From positions 3,968,001-4,032,000 of the forward strand of contig NZ_CP009278.1 of the NCBI RefSeq assembly GCF_000747525.1: DNA of 64,000 bases, written 5' to 3'. Position 1 is the stretch's first letter, and each line of letters begins with the position of its first letter. Under the pieces are notes generated by a model. The model was not told the DNA's origin and did not search any database. It worked only from the letters and a program-made list of their open reading frames with translations. Origin of the DNA: Sphingobacterium sp. ML3W (GTDB lineage Bacteria > Bacteroidota > Bacteroidia > Sphingobacteriales > Sphingobacteriaceae). Below are positions 54,727 to 63,138 of this stretch, one piece after another. A program made the translations under genes and the position numbers.

Positions 54727-55186
54727 TTCAAGCTAGTTTTAGTACAATTTCTTCCCCCATACCTAAACCTCCTTTTTTATTAAAGTTTTCCATTCTATAT
54801 TCTATAAAGATATTAGGGTCCAGAACAAAAGACACCTATAAGTTGTTTATAATCAAAAGACTAAGGCTTGCTTTTCTAAAGCTAGTTCAAATATAAAAAT
54901 CCATTATAGCTTAAGCATCCTGCACTATCCTGACTGCCAATAAAAAAGTAAAAGCAATTACTTGAAAAATGGTAATGAATTAAAGTACAATCATGTTTTA
55001 TATATAAAGTCACTCATTTTTCATCTCACAGTTGGAGAATAGCTAGCGCGAATAACAATTCGTAAAAATTAGAATCCGAGACTTTACGACAATGTCCCAT
55101 ATACTGATTACGTACGCTAAAACTTAGAAAAAACTAATCATAGTCTAGGACTAGGTTCTATTAATTTATATATACAAGGAATCGCA

Positions 55187-55293
55187 TTAGCATTTTTGGA
55201 GAATATACTCGGAAATTACCTCCTTTAGTTTAATCATTCTAATAGCTAATGGATCTTTCGCTAAATTGAAGTCGTGACTTTGTATGCTTTTTT
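55187..55293 (-). pseudogene. short coding-like remnant
   Basis: The minus strand reads about 35 codons without a start (KSIQSHDFNLAKDPLAIRM, then IKLKEVISEYILQKC and a stop at 55187). The residue composition is that of a folded protein's C-terminus, but a stop lies just upstream. It is probably the last piece of a deleted gene. The family was not recognised. Confidence 0.3.
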
Positions 55294-55432
55294 ATTTAAA
55301 TAGTCATGGGGATACTAAAACAAAAAAAGCTATCTGCTGAACAGAGAGCTTAAATATAACAACGTCGAGGGAAAAAATTAATCCAACTCAGAAATCCGAG
55401 TCTTAAAAATAAATAGTTCTCATTTTTATTCC

Positions 55433-55467
55433 AAAAAAAAAGCCCTAACTTTCGTTAGAGCTTTTTT
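55433..55467. terminator. orphan bidirectional terminator
   Basis: A run of eight A's, then GCCCTAAC, loop TTTC, GTTAGAGC and six T's: a stem with one mismatch and T-rich tails on both strands. No intact gene ends here on either side within 500 bp. On the minus strand it follows a tRNA-3'-end-like sequence (55469-55497), as a terminator would after a tRNA gene. Confidence 0.7.
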
Positions 55468-55487
55468 GTCGTCCTCTCGGGACAATT

Positions 55488-55621
55488 TTCGAACCATTTT
55501 TTGGACGATCTAAAAATGCTTACATCAATAAAAAACTATTAAATATCTGAAAATCAATAACAAAATAATTTTCTGATATTTTTAGATCATGATTAGAAAG
55601 GAATTACTAATATGGTTCGAA
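55488..55621. repeat. nested inverted repeats, possible MITE or integration scar
   Basis: Outer arms TTCGAACCAT (55488-55497) and ATGGTTCGAA (55612-55621) are perfect 10-mers. Inner arms GATCTAAAAAT (55507-55517) and ATTTTTAGATC (55578-55588) are perfect 11-mers. The 134-bp unit has no ORF. No clear target-site duplication was seen, so it may be a small non-autonomous element or an att-site scar. Confidence 0.45.
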
Positions 55622-55703
55622 CTATTTTAATTTTTACTCTTCCAGAGTAGTGCATAAAGATGAACTTATAAAATTCCGTGTTCATATGAATGGTATTAAT
55701 ATT

Positions 55704-55886
55704 TTATTTGGATTCAGGAGATATGTGCTTCCCTAAATTCCTTTTTGTGTTGAGAATACCATTTTTGAGACCATAATATCTAATGAAAAAAGTCATTTTT
55801 TTGATGACATATATTTTAGGGGTCATTTTAACTAACCATCTCGGTGCATTTGTAATTTGAAGAACTCTACTCTTGAAGGAATTCAC
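55704..55886 (-). CDS. possible 60-aa basic protein
   Basis: A GTG at 55886 lies 9 nt after a consensus AGGAGG (55896-55901 on the other strand), itself downstream of a minus-strand -7 box TACGTTTG (55927-55934). That box is bracketed by a perfect 9-bp inverted repeat, GTGATCTTT (55908-55916) and AAAGATCAC (55937-55945). The product (VNSFKSRVLQITNAPRWLVK... ending KHISPESK) is Lys/Arg-rich and not recognised. The good start signals argue for a real promoter; the protein may be a truncated remnant. Confidence 0.27.
   Translation of the reverse strand: MNSFKSRVLQITNAPRWLVKMTPKIYVIKKMTFFIRYYGLKNGILNTKRNLGKHISPESK
55783..55860 (+). CDS. possible 25-aa hydrophobic peptide or stranded signal peptide
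   Basis: The ATG opens MKKVIFLMTYILGVILTNHL, then five residues and a stop. It looks like a signal peptide or single membrane span whose gene body is missing. It has no clear ribosome binding site and overlaps the minus-strand 60-aa ORF, so at most one of the two is real. Confidence 0.2.
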   Translation: MKKVIFLMTYILGVILTNHLGAFVI

Positions 55887-55979
55887 ACTAATTATCCTCC
55901 TTTTATAGTGATCTTTCAATTATTCGCAAACGTAGCAAAGATCACTTATGGTTTGTATCTCGTCTCACACATTAAGTTT

Positions 55980-56036
55980 TGGTCAGTACTAGAAAGCTTA
56001 TGGTCACTGAGTTCAGATGACCATAATGTAATTTTG
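55980..56036 (+). promoter_or_regulatory. operator-promoter of the nitroreductase gene (AraC-type direct repeats + -7 box)
   Basis: TGGTCA occurs at 55980 and again at 56001, exactly 21 bp apart. The second copy is also part of a palindrome, ATGGTCA-N11-TGACCAT (56000-56024). The -7 box TAATTTTG is at 56029-56036, 28 bp before the ATG at 56065. The same elements with identical spacing precede the RND operon. Confidence 0.65.
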
Positions 56037-56064
56037 ATACGAATATAGAATTAAATATATAATC

Positions 56065-56736
56065 ATGAGTTTGATAGAAGATTTAAATTGGCGCTACGCC
56101 ACAAAAAAAATGAATGGTACAATGATACCACAAGAGAAATTAGATTACATTTTAGAGGCTGCAAGAATGGCACCTTCTTCCTCTGGATTACAGCAGTACA
56201 AAATTATTGTTATTTCGGATAAAGGTTTGCTAGAAAGAATTAAACGAGTAGCCTATAATCAAAGTCAGGTTACGGAATGTTCTCACCTATTAGTCTTTGC
56301 GGCATGGGATGAATATACAGATCAACGGGTTTCAACCGTATTTAACTATACAATGGATCAGCGTGACTTACCCTATAGCACTATGGATGATTATAAAACC
56401 ACTATTTTAAACCTTTTTTCTTCAAGGGGTAAAGAATGGGAAGCCCATCATGCGGCAAAACAAAGTTACATTTCGTTTGCTATGGCAATCGCGGCAGCTG
56501 CAGAACAAAAGATAGATGCTACACCTATCGAAGGTTTTGATTCAGATACATTAGATGAACTTTTAAAGCTAACGCATAGCGGTTACAAAAGCACTGTAAT
56601 TCTGCCTCTGGGTTATAGAGATGCGGAAAATGATTGGTTGTTAGACATGAAAAAAGTTCGTACACCACGAGAATCATTTATAACAGAAATGACTTTAGAA
56701 GATATTGTTGATTTAGAAGATTTGTCTAGGAAATAA
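56065..56736 (+). CDS. nitroreductase-family NAD(P)H-dependent flavoprotein
   Basis: This 223-aa FMN enzyme is of the nitroreductase (NfsB/NfnB-like) fold. The RYATKKMNG FMN-phosphate site is near residue 10, EAARMAPSSSGLQQYKI near 33 (the conserved RMAPSSxGLQP-like block), and LLVFAAW at the strand core. HAAKQSYISFAMAIAAAAEQKIDATPIEGFD is the dimer-helix and substrate region, and VILPLGYRDAENDWL is the C-terminal FMN site. It reduces quinones, nitroaromatics or similar electrophiles with NAD(P)H. It has the same operator as the RND efflux operon that follows, which suggests a shared response to a toxic redox-active compound. Confidence 0.9.
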   Translation: MSLIEDLNWRYATKKMNGTMIPQEKLDYILEAARMAPSSSGLQQYKIIVISDKGLLERIKRVAYNQSQVTECSHLLVFAAWDEYTDQRVSTVFNYTMDQRDLPYSTMDDYKTTILNLFSSRGKEWEAHHAAKQSYISFAMAIAAAAEQKIDATPIEGFDSDTLDELLKLTHSGYKSTVILPLGYRDAENDWLLDMKKVRTPRESFITEMTLEDIVDLEDLSRK

Positions 56737-57094
56737 AATCATGATGTTGCCCTTCTAAATCAAAAAACTACATCACTTATGGTTAGTAAAATCATCTATT
56801 TGAAAAATATGAGCAGATACTAAAGTTATAGATTTTACTAATTTGAATAAGAAAACCGTCTCCTTAATAGTCACAGTTATCGAAATACAGTCTATGAGTT
56901 CCGATTAGTACTTATTAAAGCAATCTGTTTGTAATCACCTCTTTACTAGAACCTTTGAGAAGAAACCCAATAAACTAATGTTCAAAACAGATGAAAATTT
57001 ATTAGGTTTTGGTCATTACTTGAAAACTAATGGTCACCGAATTTGAATGACCATAATGTAATTTTGCCCAATACATATAATAAAATACAGAATT
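56737..57094. other. 358-bp intergenic region between nitroreductase and RND operon
   Basis: The region contains the second operator-promoter (57010-57066), so the RND operon is transcribed independently of the nitroreductase gene. No terminator or ORF was recognised in the first 270 bp. Confidence 0.55.
57010..57066 (+). promoter_or_regulatory. operator-promoter of the RND efflux operon (AraC-type direct repeats + -7 box)
   Basis: TGGTCA at 57010 and 57031 (21 bp apart), the palindrome ATGGTCA-N11-TGACCAT at 57030-57054, and TAATTTTG at 57059-57066, 28 bp before the ATG at 57095. Every spacing equals that in the nitroreductase promoter, while the N11 and flanking bases differ. Confidence 0.65.
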
Positions 57095-58315
57095 ATGAAA
57101 GAATTTAAAGTTAATAAAAAAAGATACAGCATCACTGCGCTAGCCAGTTTAATTATATTATCATTAGTTGTCGTCGCTTTTGCGACAGTCAGAGATGATG
57201 AAGAGGTTCCTGTAGCGGAAATTGTACCACTGAGCGTGGAGTTTGCGTTACCCGTGTATAAAAAAATCACCATGTGGGACGAGTACACAGGTAGGTTTGA
57301 AGCTAGCAGTCGTTCGGAAGTTAGAGCCCGTGTAAGTGGTTTTTTAGAAGAAGTAAATTTTAATGCTGGAGAGTATGTAAAAAAAGGTGAAGTGCTTTTT
57401 GTCATAGACCAAAGACCATTTATAATTGAACTAAATCAAGTCAAGGCTAACTACACTCAAGCGTTGGCGTCCTTAAAGACTGCACAAGATAATTATACCA
57501 GGATAGAATCATTGAGGGAGACAGGTGCTTTGTCTACTGAAGAATATGACCGTAGGAAACAAGCTTTGGTACACGCAGAGGCAAGCATACAATTTGCACA
57601 AGCTAAAATTGATAACGCCAAACTAAATTTAGAATTTACCAAGGTCAGAGCCCCGATCTCCGGACTAGTTAGCAGAGATAGAGTAAACGCAGGAAATTTA
57701 GTGGATGGTGGCAGTGCAAATTCTACTTTACTGACGACGATTGTATCAACCAGTCCTATACATTTTTATTTTACAGGGAGCGAATCCGAGCATCTAAAAT
57801 ATGTTAGACTGGCATTAGATGGAAAACGCGGATCCATAAGATCTCAGGGGTTTCCGATAAAGATTAAATTGGCAGATGAGAAGTTTTTTTTACATAATGC
57901 CAAAATGGACTTCGTTGATAACGAGATTGACAGGCAATCGGGCACCATTGAAAGCCGCGCTATACTCCAAAATGCTGACCGTTTATTAGAACCTGGTATG
58001 TTTGGTAAAGCAAGGCTAATAAGTAGTGATGAGCATGAAGCTATCATGATTCCAGATGAAATAATCGGCACCAATCAGTCTTTTCGTTATGTATATATTC
58101 TTGGTAAAAACAATGTTGTAATAAGCAAAACAGTTACTCTGGGACCATTGCATACCAACGGTCTTAGAATCATCAAAGATGGTCTTTCATCAAGGGATAA
58201 AGTTATTACTAACAACATTCAAAAGATAAGTCCAGGGATTACAGTAAGCCCCAAAGAAATTCAAATTAAAGAAAATTCCGAAGAGGAAACTAAAGCAACA
58301 GCGAGAACTGAATAA
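57095..58315 (+). CDS. RND efflux periplasmic adaptor (HlyD/AcrA family)
   Basis: This 406-aa membrane-fusion protein has an uncleaved or signal-type N-terminal helix (ITALASLIILSLVVVAFA). The split lipoyl domain has SRSEVRARVSGFLEEV on one side and FTKVRAPISGLVSRDRV on the other. Between them lies an alpha-hairpin (LNQVKANYTQALASLKTAQDN...EEYDRRKQALVHAEASI), and beta-barrel and membrane-proximal domains follow (GTIESRAILQNADRLLEPGMFGKARL). It bridges the inner-membrane pump and outer-membrane channel encoded next. It is the first gene of the operon and is under the TGGTCA-repeat promoter. Confidence 0.93.
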   Translation: MKEFKVNKKRYSITALASLIILSLVVVAFATVRDDEEVPVAEIVPLSVEFALPVYKKITMWDEYTGRFEASSRSEVRARVSGFLEEVNFNAGEYVKKGEVLFVIDQRPFIIELNQVKANYTQALASLKTAQDNYTRIESLRETGALSTEEYDRRKQALVHAEASIQFAQAKIDNAKLNLEFTKVRAPISGLVSRDRVNAGNLVDGGSANSTLLTTIVSTSPIHFYFTGSESEHLKYVRLALDGKRGSIRSQGFPIKIKLADEKFFLHNAKMDFVDNEIDRQSGTIESRAILQNADRLLEPGMFGKARLISSDEHEAIMIPDEIIGTNQSFRYVYILGKNNVVISKTVTLGPLHTNGLRIIKDGLSSRDKVITNNIQKISPGITVSPKEIQIKENSEEETKATARTE

Positions 58316-58371
58316 AGATCAGTCAGCAATAAAAATTATATAGAAAAAATACTGGATTTACTTCTAAGCTT

Positions 58372-58392
58372 GGTGTTTAAATATTAAACACC
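58372..58392. repeat. hairpin between adaptor and pump genes
   Basis: GGTGTTTAA and TTAAACACC form a perfect 9-bp stem with a 3-nt loop, followed by a second small palindrome (AGCTTC-A-GAAGCT, 58403-58415). It lies inside the operon and could be an mRNA processing or attenuation site. Confidence 0.4.
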
Positions 58393-58435
58393 TAAAAATA
58401 AAAGCTTCAGAAGCTAGTTCTCAAATATCTGAAAA

Positions 58436-61400
58436 ATGAAATTTAGTCATATTTTTATCAAAAGACCAATTTTGGCAGCTGTATTGAATATTCTCATACT
58501 TATAGTTGGAGGATTATCATATATATCCCTGCCAACCTCTCAATTCCCGGATGTAGCACCACCAACTATAGAAGTGGTAGCAACATACCCCGGAGCAAAT
58601 GCAAAGATTCTTTCCGAAACGGTCGGAGCACCACTTGAAAAAGAGATAAATGGAGTAGAAAACATGATTTATATGACTTCACAATCATCTGCAGACGGTC
58701 GTGTAATTCTACAGGTAGCCTTCGAACTTGGCACCGATCTAGACAAAGCTCAAGTACAGATACAAAACCGTGTTGCAATTGTAGAGTCAAGGTTACCGGA
58801 ATCTGTGAGAAGGTTGGGTATTACCACCAAAAAAGTGTCCCCAGATGTACTTATGATGATAAGTCTATATTCACCAAATCAAACTTATGATGATTCTTAT
58901 ATGGGTAATTATGCCCTCTTACAGTTAAAAGATGAGCTTGCACGTATTAGAGGAATTGGAGATATAGTACCCTTTGGCACAGCAGAATACGCCATGCGAA
59001 TTTGGCTAGATCCTGACAAGATAGCCAACTTAGATATTACTGCTCCAGAAGTGCTAGCCGCTTTAAGGGCTCAGAATGTTGAGATAGCTGGAGGTACCCT
59101 CAATACATTACCATCTGGGAACCAGACTGCGTTTGAAATAAATATTCAAACTCAAGGGAAACTGGTTTCTACTAAAGAATTCGAGGACGTAATTGTTAAA
59201 TCCCAAGACGATGGGCGTATTGTCAGATTAAAGGATGTGGGAAGGGCAGAATTAGGTTCTCAGAATTATGCGACTCGTGGATATTTAGGGAAGAGTCCAT
59301 CTATTTCACTGACAATCTTTCAACAACCAGGTGGGAATGCTTTGGAGACTGCTGCAGAGATACAAGCTAAAATGAAAGACCTTTCTAAAAGCTTTCCTGA
59401 AGATCTCAAATACGATATTGCCTATAACCCGACTGAATTCATTCAAGAATCCATAGACCAGGTTTACTATACTATTTTTGAAGCAGCTGTATTAGTAGTT
59501 CTAGTAATTTTATTATTCCTACAATCATGGCGAGCAGCAATAATACCAATCTTGGCTATCCCTATTTCTTTAGTAGGAACATTTGCAGTAATGCAACTAA
59601 TTGGTTTTTCGTTAAATACTCTTACCTTATTTGGTTTAGTACTTGCCATTGGTATTGTTGTAGATGATGCCATTGTAGTAGTAGAAAATATGGAGCGGTA
59701 CTTAAAAAAGGGATTCTCTCCCAAAGAAGCTGCTATGAAAACTATGGATGAAGTGGGTGGCGCATTGGTTGCAATTGGCTTAGTTCTTATAGCCGTATTT
59801 ATTCCTACAGCTTTTCTAGAAGGTATATCGGGTCAGTTCTATAAACAATTTGGGTTAACCATTGCGATAGCGACTACAATTTCAGTTTTCGTTTCTTTGA
59901 CCTTAAGTCCAGCCTTAGCAGCGTTACTATTACGCCGACATGAAAAGAAAAGCACAAAAAAAACCTTTTACCTGTTAAAGCCATTCATCTTTATAGGAGA
60001 CAAATTCAACCTGTTTATGGAAAACCTTTCCGATAGATATGGTAAAGGAGTTCAAAAGTTGATTAGGAGTTCAGTAATAGTTTTAGTGATTTACTTTATC
60101 CTAATCCTTCTTACGGGGGTGGAATTCAATAGAGTTCCTAAAGGGTTCATCCCAGGAATGGATCAGCAATATTTTATCACTGTTATTCAATTACCTCCTG
60201 GATCTTCCTTATCCCGGACGGACGAGGTATTAAAAGATGTGATAGATTCTTCACTAGAAGTTGATGGGATAGAAAATGCTATTTCATTTACAGGATTTGA
60301 TGCTGCATCCATGACAAACTCATCGCATTCTGCGGTTGTATATCAAACTCTTGATGACTTTAAGGTGAGGAAAGATAAAGGAATTAAATATGAAGACCTA
60401 TTGGCAACAATACGTGAGAAAATGTCCCAAATTGATAATGCATTGGTATTGGTTGTCCCCCCACCTTCGGTAAGCGGAATAGGAAATGCAGGAGGATTTA
60501 AAATGATGGTTCAAGATAGGGAAAATTTAGGTACAGAAAAATTACTAGAAGCAACAAACGAACTTGCAACGGCAGCAAATCAAGATCCTGTACTGAGCAA
60601 TGTGTTTACTTTTTTTAATAATGAGACCCCTCAACTACATCTGGATATTGATCGGGTAAAAGCGGAAAAACTAGGTGTAGATGTTCAAGATGTTTTTCAA
60701 TCATTAGAAATCTTATTGGGTTCTGCCTTCGTGAATGAATTTAATTATTTAGGCAGGACATATCAGGTAACAGCACAAGCAGATGCGCCACAACGTTTAG
60801 AACCTGAGGATATATCAAAAATCAACATTCGTAATAACGCGGGACGGATGGTTCCTTTAGGAACAATTACTAAGCAAGAGAATACAGCTGGTGCTTCAAG
60901 AATACCTAGGTTTAACATGTATCCTTCCGCCTCTTTAAATGGTGACTTTTCGCCCGGTTATAGTTCTGGACAAGCCTTAAAAAGAATGGAGGAATTAGCG
61001 GAAGAAATTCTGCCACAGGGCATTTCATATGAATGGACAGAGATTGCGTATCAAGAGAAAAAGGCGGGTAATACTGCAGGAATAGCTTTTCTTTTAGCAG
61101 TAGTATTTGTTTTCTTATTACTTGCTGCCCAATTTGAGAGTTTAATTCTTCCACTTGTAGTAATATTAATTGTGCCCATGGTGCTTTTATTTGCAATAGT
61201 GGGCGTAGACCTAGCTGGATTAGACAATAATATTATGGTCCAAATTGGACTAGTTGTATTGGTTGGTTTAGCAAGTAAAAATGCTATACTAATCGTTGAA
61301 TTTGCCAAACAACTTGAAGAACAAGGAACTGATCTAAAAACTGCCATTATTGAAGCTTCCAAATTAAGGCTTCGCCCAATCCTAATGACCTCCTTAGCAT

Positions 61401-61570
61401 TTATTTTGGGGGTAGTTCCACTTGCATTTGCTACAGGTGCAGGAGCTGAACTTCGTATTTCACTAGGTATAGCAGTATTTAGTGGTATGTTGGGAGTTAC
61501 CATATTCGGGATTTTCTTAACCCCTGTGTTTTATTATCTGGGAAGAAAATGGACGACCAAATTAAAATAA
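58436..61570 (+). CDS. RND multidrug efflux pump, AcrB/HAE1 type
   Basis: This 1044-aa inner-membrane proton-driven transporter matches the family's usual length. It opens MKFSHIFIKRPILAAVLNIL, and the porter domain starts LPTSQFPDVAPPTIEVVATYPGA. The TM4 proton-relay aspartates D410-D411 lie in GIVVDDAIVVVENMERYL. The second half repeats the fold, with VGLASKNAILIVEFAKQLEEQG and LRPILMTSLAFILGVVPLA. It should form a trimer with the adaptor and the outer-membrane factor and expel hydrophobic or amphiphilic toxins. The substrate is unknown; co-regulation with a nitroreductase hints at quinone- or nitro-type compounds. Confidence 0.95.
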   Translation: MKFSHIFIKRPILAAVLNILILIVGGLSYISLPTSQFPDVAPPTIEVVATYPGANAKILSETVGAPLEKEINGVENMIYMTSQSSADGRVILQVAFELGTDLDKAQVQIQNRVAIVESRLPESVRRLGITTKKVSPDVLMMISLYSPNQTYDDSYMGNYALLQLKDELARIRGIGDIVPFGTAEYAMRIWLDPDKIANLDITAPEVLAALRAQNVEIAGGTLNTLPSGNQTAFEINIQTQGKLVSTKEFEDVIVKSQDDGRIVRLKDVGRAELGSQNYATRGYLGKSPSISLTIFQQPGGNALETAAEIQAKMKDLSKSFPEDLKYDIAYNPTEFIQESIDQVYYTIFEAAVLVVLVILLFLQSWRAAIIPILAIPISLVGTFAVMQLIGFSLNTLTLFGLVLAIGIVVDDAIVVVENMERYLKKGFSPKEAAMKTMDEVGGALVAIGLVLIAVFIPTAFLEGISGQFYKQFGLTIAIATTISVFVSLTLSPALAALLLRRHEKKSTKKTFYLLKPFIFIGDKFNLFMENLSDRYGKGVQKLIRSSVIVLVIYFILILLTGVEFNRVPKGFIPGMDQQYFITVIQLPPGSSLSRTDEVLKDVIDSSLEVDGIENAISFTGFDAASMTNSSHSAVVYQTLDDFKVRKDKGIKYEDLLATIREKMSQIDNALVLVVPPPSVSGIGNAGGFKMMVQDRENLGTEKLLEATNELATAANQDPVLSNVFTFFNNETPQLHLDIDRVKAEKLGVDVQDVFQSLEILLGSAFVNEFNYLGRTYQVTAQADAPQRLEPEDISKINIRNNAGRMVPLGTITKQENTAGASRIPRFNMYPSASLNGDFSPGYSSGQALKRMEELAEEILPQGISYEWTEIAYQEKKAGNTAGIAFLLAVVFVFLLLAAQFESLILPLVVILIVPMVLLFAIVGVDLAGLDNNIMVQIGLVVLVGLASKNAILIVEFAKQLEEQGTDLKTAIIEASKLRLRPILMTSLAFILGVVPLAFATGAGAELRISLGIAVFSGMLGVTIFGIFLTPVFYYLGRKWTTKLK

Positions 61571-61611
61571 ATAGAAGCTTGAATACAAAATCAGCATAAA
61601 TATTAAGAAAA

Positions 61612-63042
61612 ATGAAGAATTCAATTATCATATCAATTAGCGTGTTATTCCTAGTATCTTGTGGAGTGACAAAGCGAGATTATAAGGTGCAGAACAACAT
61701 AGTTATAGCAGAGAGTTTTATTAATGATGAATTAACAAATGAAGTCTTTTTAAAAAATAAAATAACAAAAAATTGGTGGTCAGAATTTAATGATCATGCT
61801 CTAGACACTCTTATCAAGAAAGCAAGAAATCATAATCTAGATATAAAATCATCAGTTGCCAACTTACAAGCAGCTCGCGCATTCTTGAAGGAGAGCAAAT
61901 TGGATAGGCTTCCAACAATAACAGCAACTGCTGATTATACAAGGACACGCCTAGGGGAAAATATTTTTGTCCCAGGAAGTAACCCTGCATATAGCACATA
62001 TAATACAGGTTTTGATGTCTTTTGGGAAGCTGATGTTTTTGGAAGGGTATCTCATAAAATAATGGGGGCAAATTCAAACAGTAAACTAGCAATGGCGGAT
62101 ATGCAAGATATATACATCAGTATTTTTGCAGAAGTGGCCAATAACTATATGGAATTTCGCGGTATGCAACATCTACTGGACATTGCAGAGCGCAATTTAA
62201 AGGGGCAAAAAAAAACATATGACCTTACTGTAAAACTATCGGAAGCAGGAACAAGTAATAACCTTGACGTGGTTAGGGCATTGGCCCAATTAGAAATAAC
62301 TCGGGCCAGTATACCTCCTTTTGAAGCAAGGATTGAGGCTTTGAAGAACAGCCTCAGTGTATTGATAGGTGAAGTTCCTGGTAATTTAGATTCTAGTATA
62401 ACAAATAAGCAGCCATTGCCTAGCTTGCCAACTTCAGTATCATTGGGGGACATTGAAGAAATGTTGCGTCGTAGGCCTGCTGTTCGCCGTGCTGAGGCCA
62501 CTTTACAAGGTAGGATTGCCAAATATAATGTTTCAGTAGCTGAGTTATATCCAAAAATAGAATTCGGAGGTTCAATAGGCTTCTCGGCTATTGACTTTGC
62601 GAATTTCGGAAATAAAGAATCTTTTACTTGGAGCCTTTTACCCCGTATAAGTTGGGCGGCCTTTAACTTAGGCCGTGTAAAGCAGCAAATAAAAAGGGAC
62701 GATGCACTCACACTGGCCGCCCTTTACCAATATGAAAAAGTAGTTCTTGGCAGCTTAGAAGAAATCAAAACATCTTTAAGCAATTATACCCAAGGGCTAA
62801 AAAGAAGGGATATTTTGCATAAATCCTCGCAAGCTAGTGCGGAGGCTGTAAACTTCGCAAGACAACGCTATAATGCCGGCCTTGATAGCTTTATAGATTA
62901 TTTAACCGCCGATAATGCTTTGCTTATATCTGAAAATTCACTTGCTTTGAGTGAAATACAGTTAGCGACCTCCTTAATTGCAATATACAAGGCTCTAGGT
63001 GGTGGATGGGAGATTGTTTCTGAGAAAGAAATAATAAATTAG
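61612..63042 (+). CDS. RND outer-membrane factor lipoprotein (OprM/NodT family)
   Basis: This 476-aa outer-membrane channel has a lipoprotein signal ending FLVSC (C17). Two repeats of helical hairpins and strands are visible: NWWSEFNDHALDTLIKKARNHNLDIKSSVANLQAARA, then TADYTRTRLG and FWEADVFGRVS for the first. LRRRPAVRRAEATLQGRIAKYNVSVAELYPKIEFGGSIG and LSWAAF-like strands mark the second, ending with ARQRYNAGLDSFIDYLTADNALL. It completes the tripartite pump. It starts 41 bp after the pump stop; no terminator was seen before the AraC gene 96 bp later, so read-through into the regulator is possible. Confidence 0.93.
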   Translation: MKNSIIISISVLFLVSCGVTKRDYKVQNNIVIAESFINDELTNEVFLKNKITKNWWSEFNDHALDTLIKKARNHNLDIKSSVANLQAARAFLKESKLDRLPTITATADYTRTRLGENIFVPGSNPAYSTYNTGFDVFWEADVFGRVSHKIMGANSNSKLAMADMQDIYISIFAEVANNYMEFRGMQHLLDIAERNLKGQKKTYDLTVKLSEAGTSNNLDVVRALAQLEITRASIPPFEARIEALKNSLSVLIGEVPGNLDSSITNKQPLPSLPTSVSLGDIEEMLRRRPAVRRAEATLQGRIAKYNVSVAELYPKIEFGGSIGFSAIDFANFGNKESFTWSLLPRISWAAFNLGRVKQQIKRDDALTLAALYQYEKVVLGSLEEIKTSLSNYTQGLKRRDILHKSSQASAEAVNFARQRYNAGLDSFIDYLTADNALLISENSLALSEIQLATSLIAIYKALGGGWEIVSEKEIIN

Positions 63043-63138
63043 AAAAAGCCGGGAATTTGATGGAAATTAAATAAGAAATAAAAAAAAACGAACTTTTAAG
63101 GGCCAATTTTGGGGTCATTTTAAGAAATAAAATAAATT

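Larger units (their letters stand above)
54727..55782. other. spacer of about 1 kb with decayed sequence
   Basis: This stretch holds no intact gene. A minus-strand TATATTTG at 54888-54895 is a possible distant susC -7 box. It contains a short coding-like remnant (55187-55293), an orphan bidirectional terminator (55433-55467) and nested inverted repeats (55488-55621), each listed separately. A 65-codon plus ORF at 54699-54896 has no coding character. Confidence 0.5.

Noticed and set aside
54699-54896. 65-codon plus-strand ORF
   Set aside because: It starts inside the antisense terminator hairpin and its residues are not protein-like.
55819-63123. Shared 13-mer GGGGTCATTTTAA at 55819 and 63111 as a second operator
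   Set aside because: The flanks and positions relative to genes differ, and one copy lies inside a possible ORF. A single shared 13-mer of AT-rich sequence may be chance.
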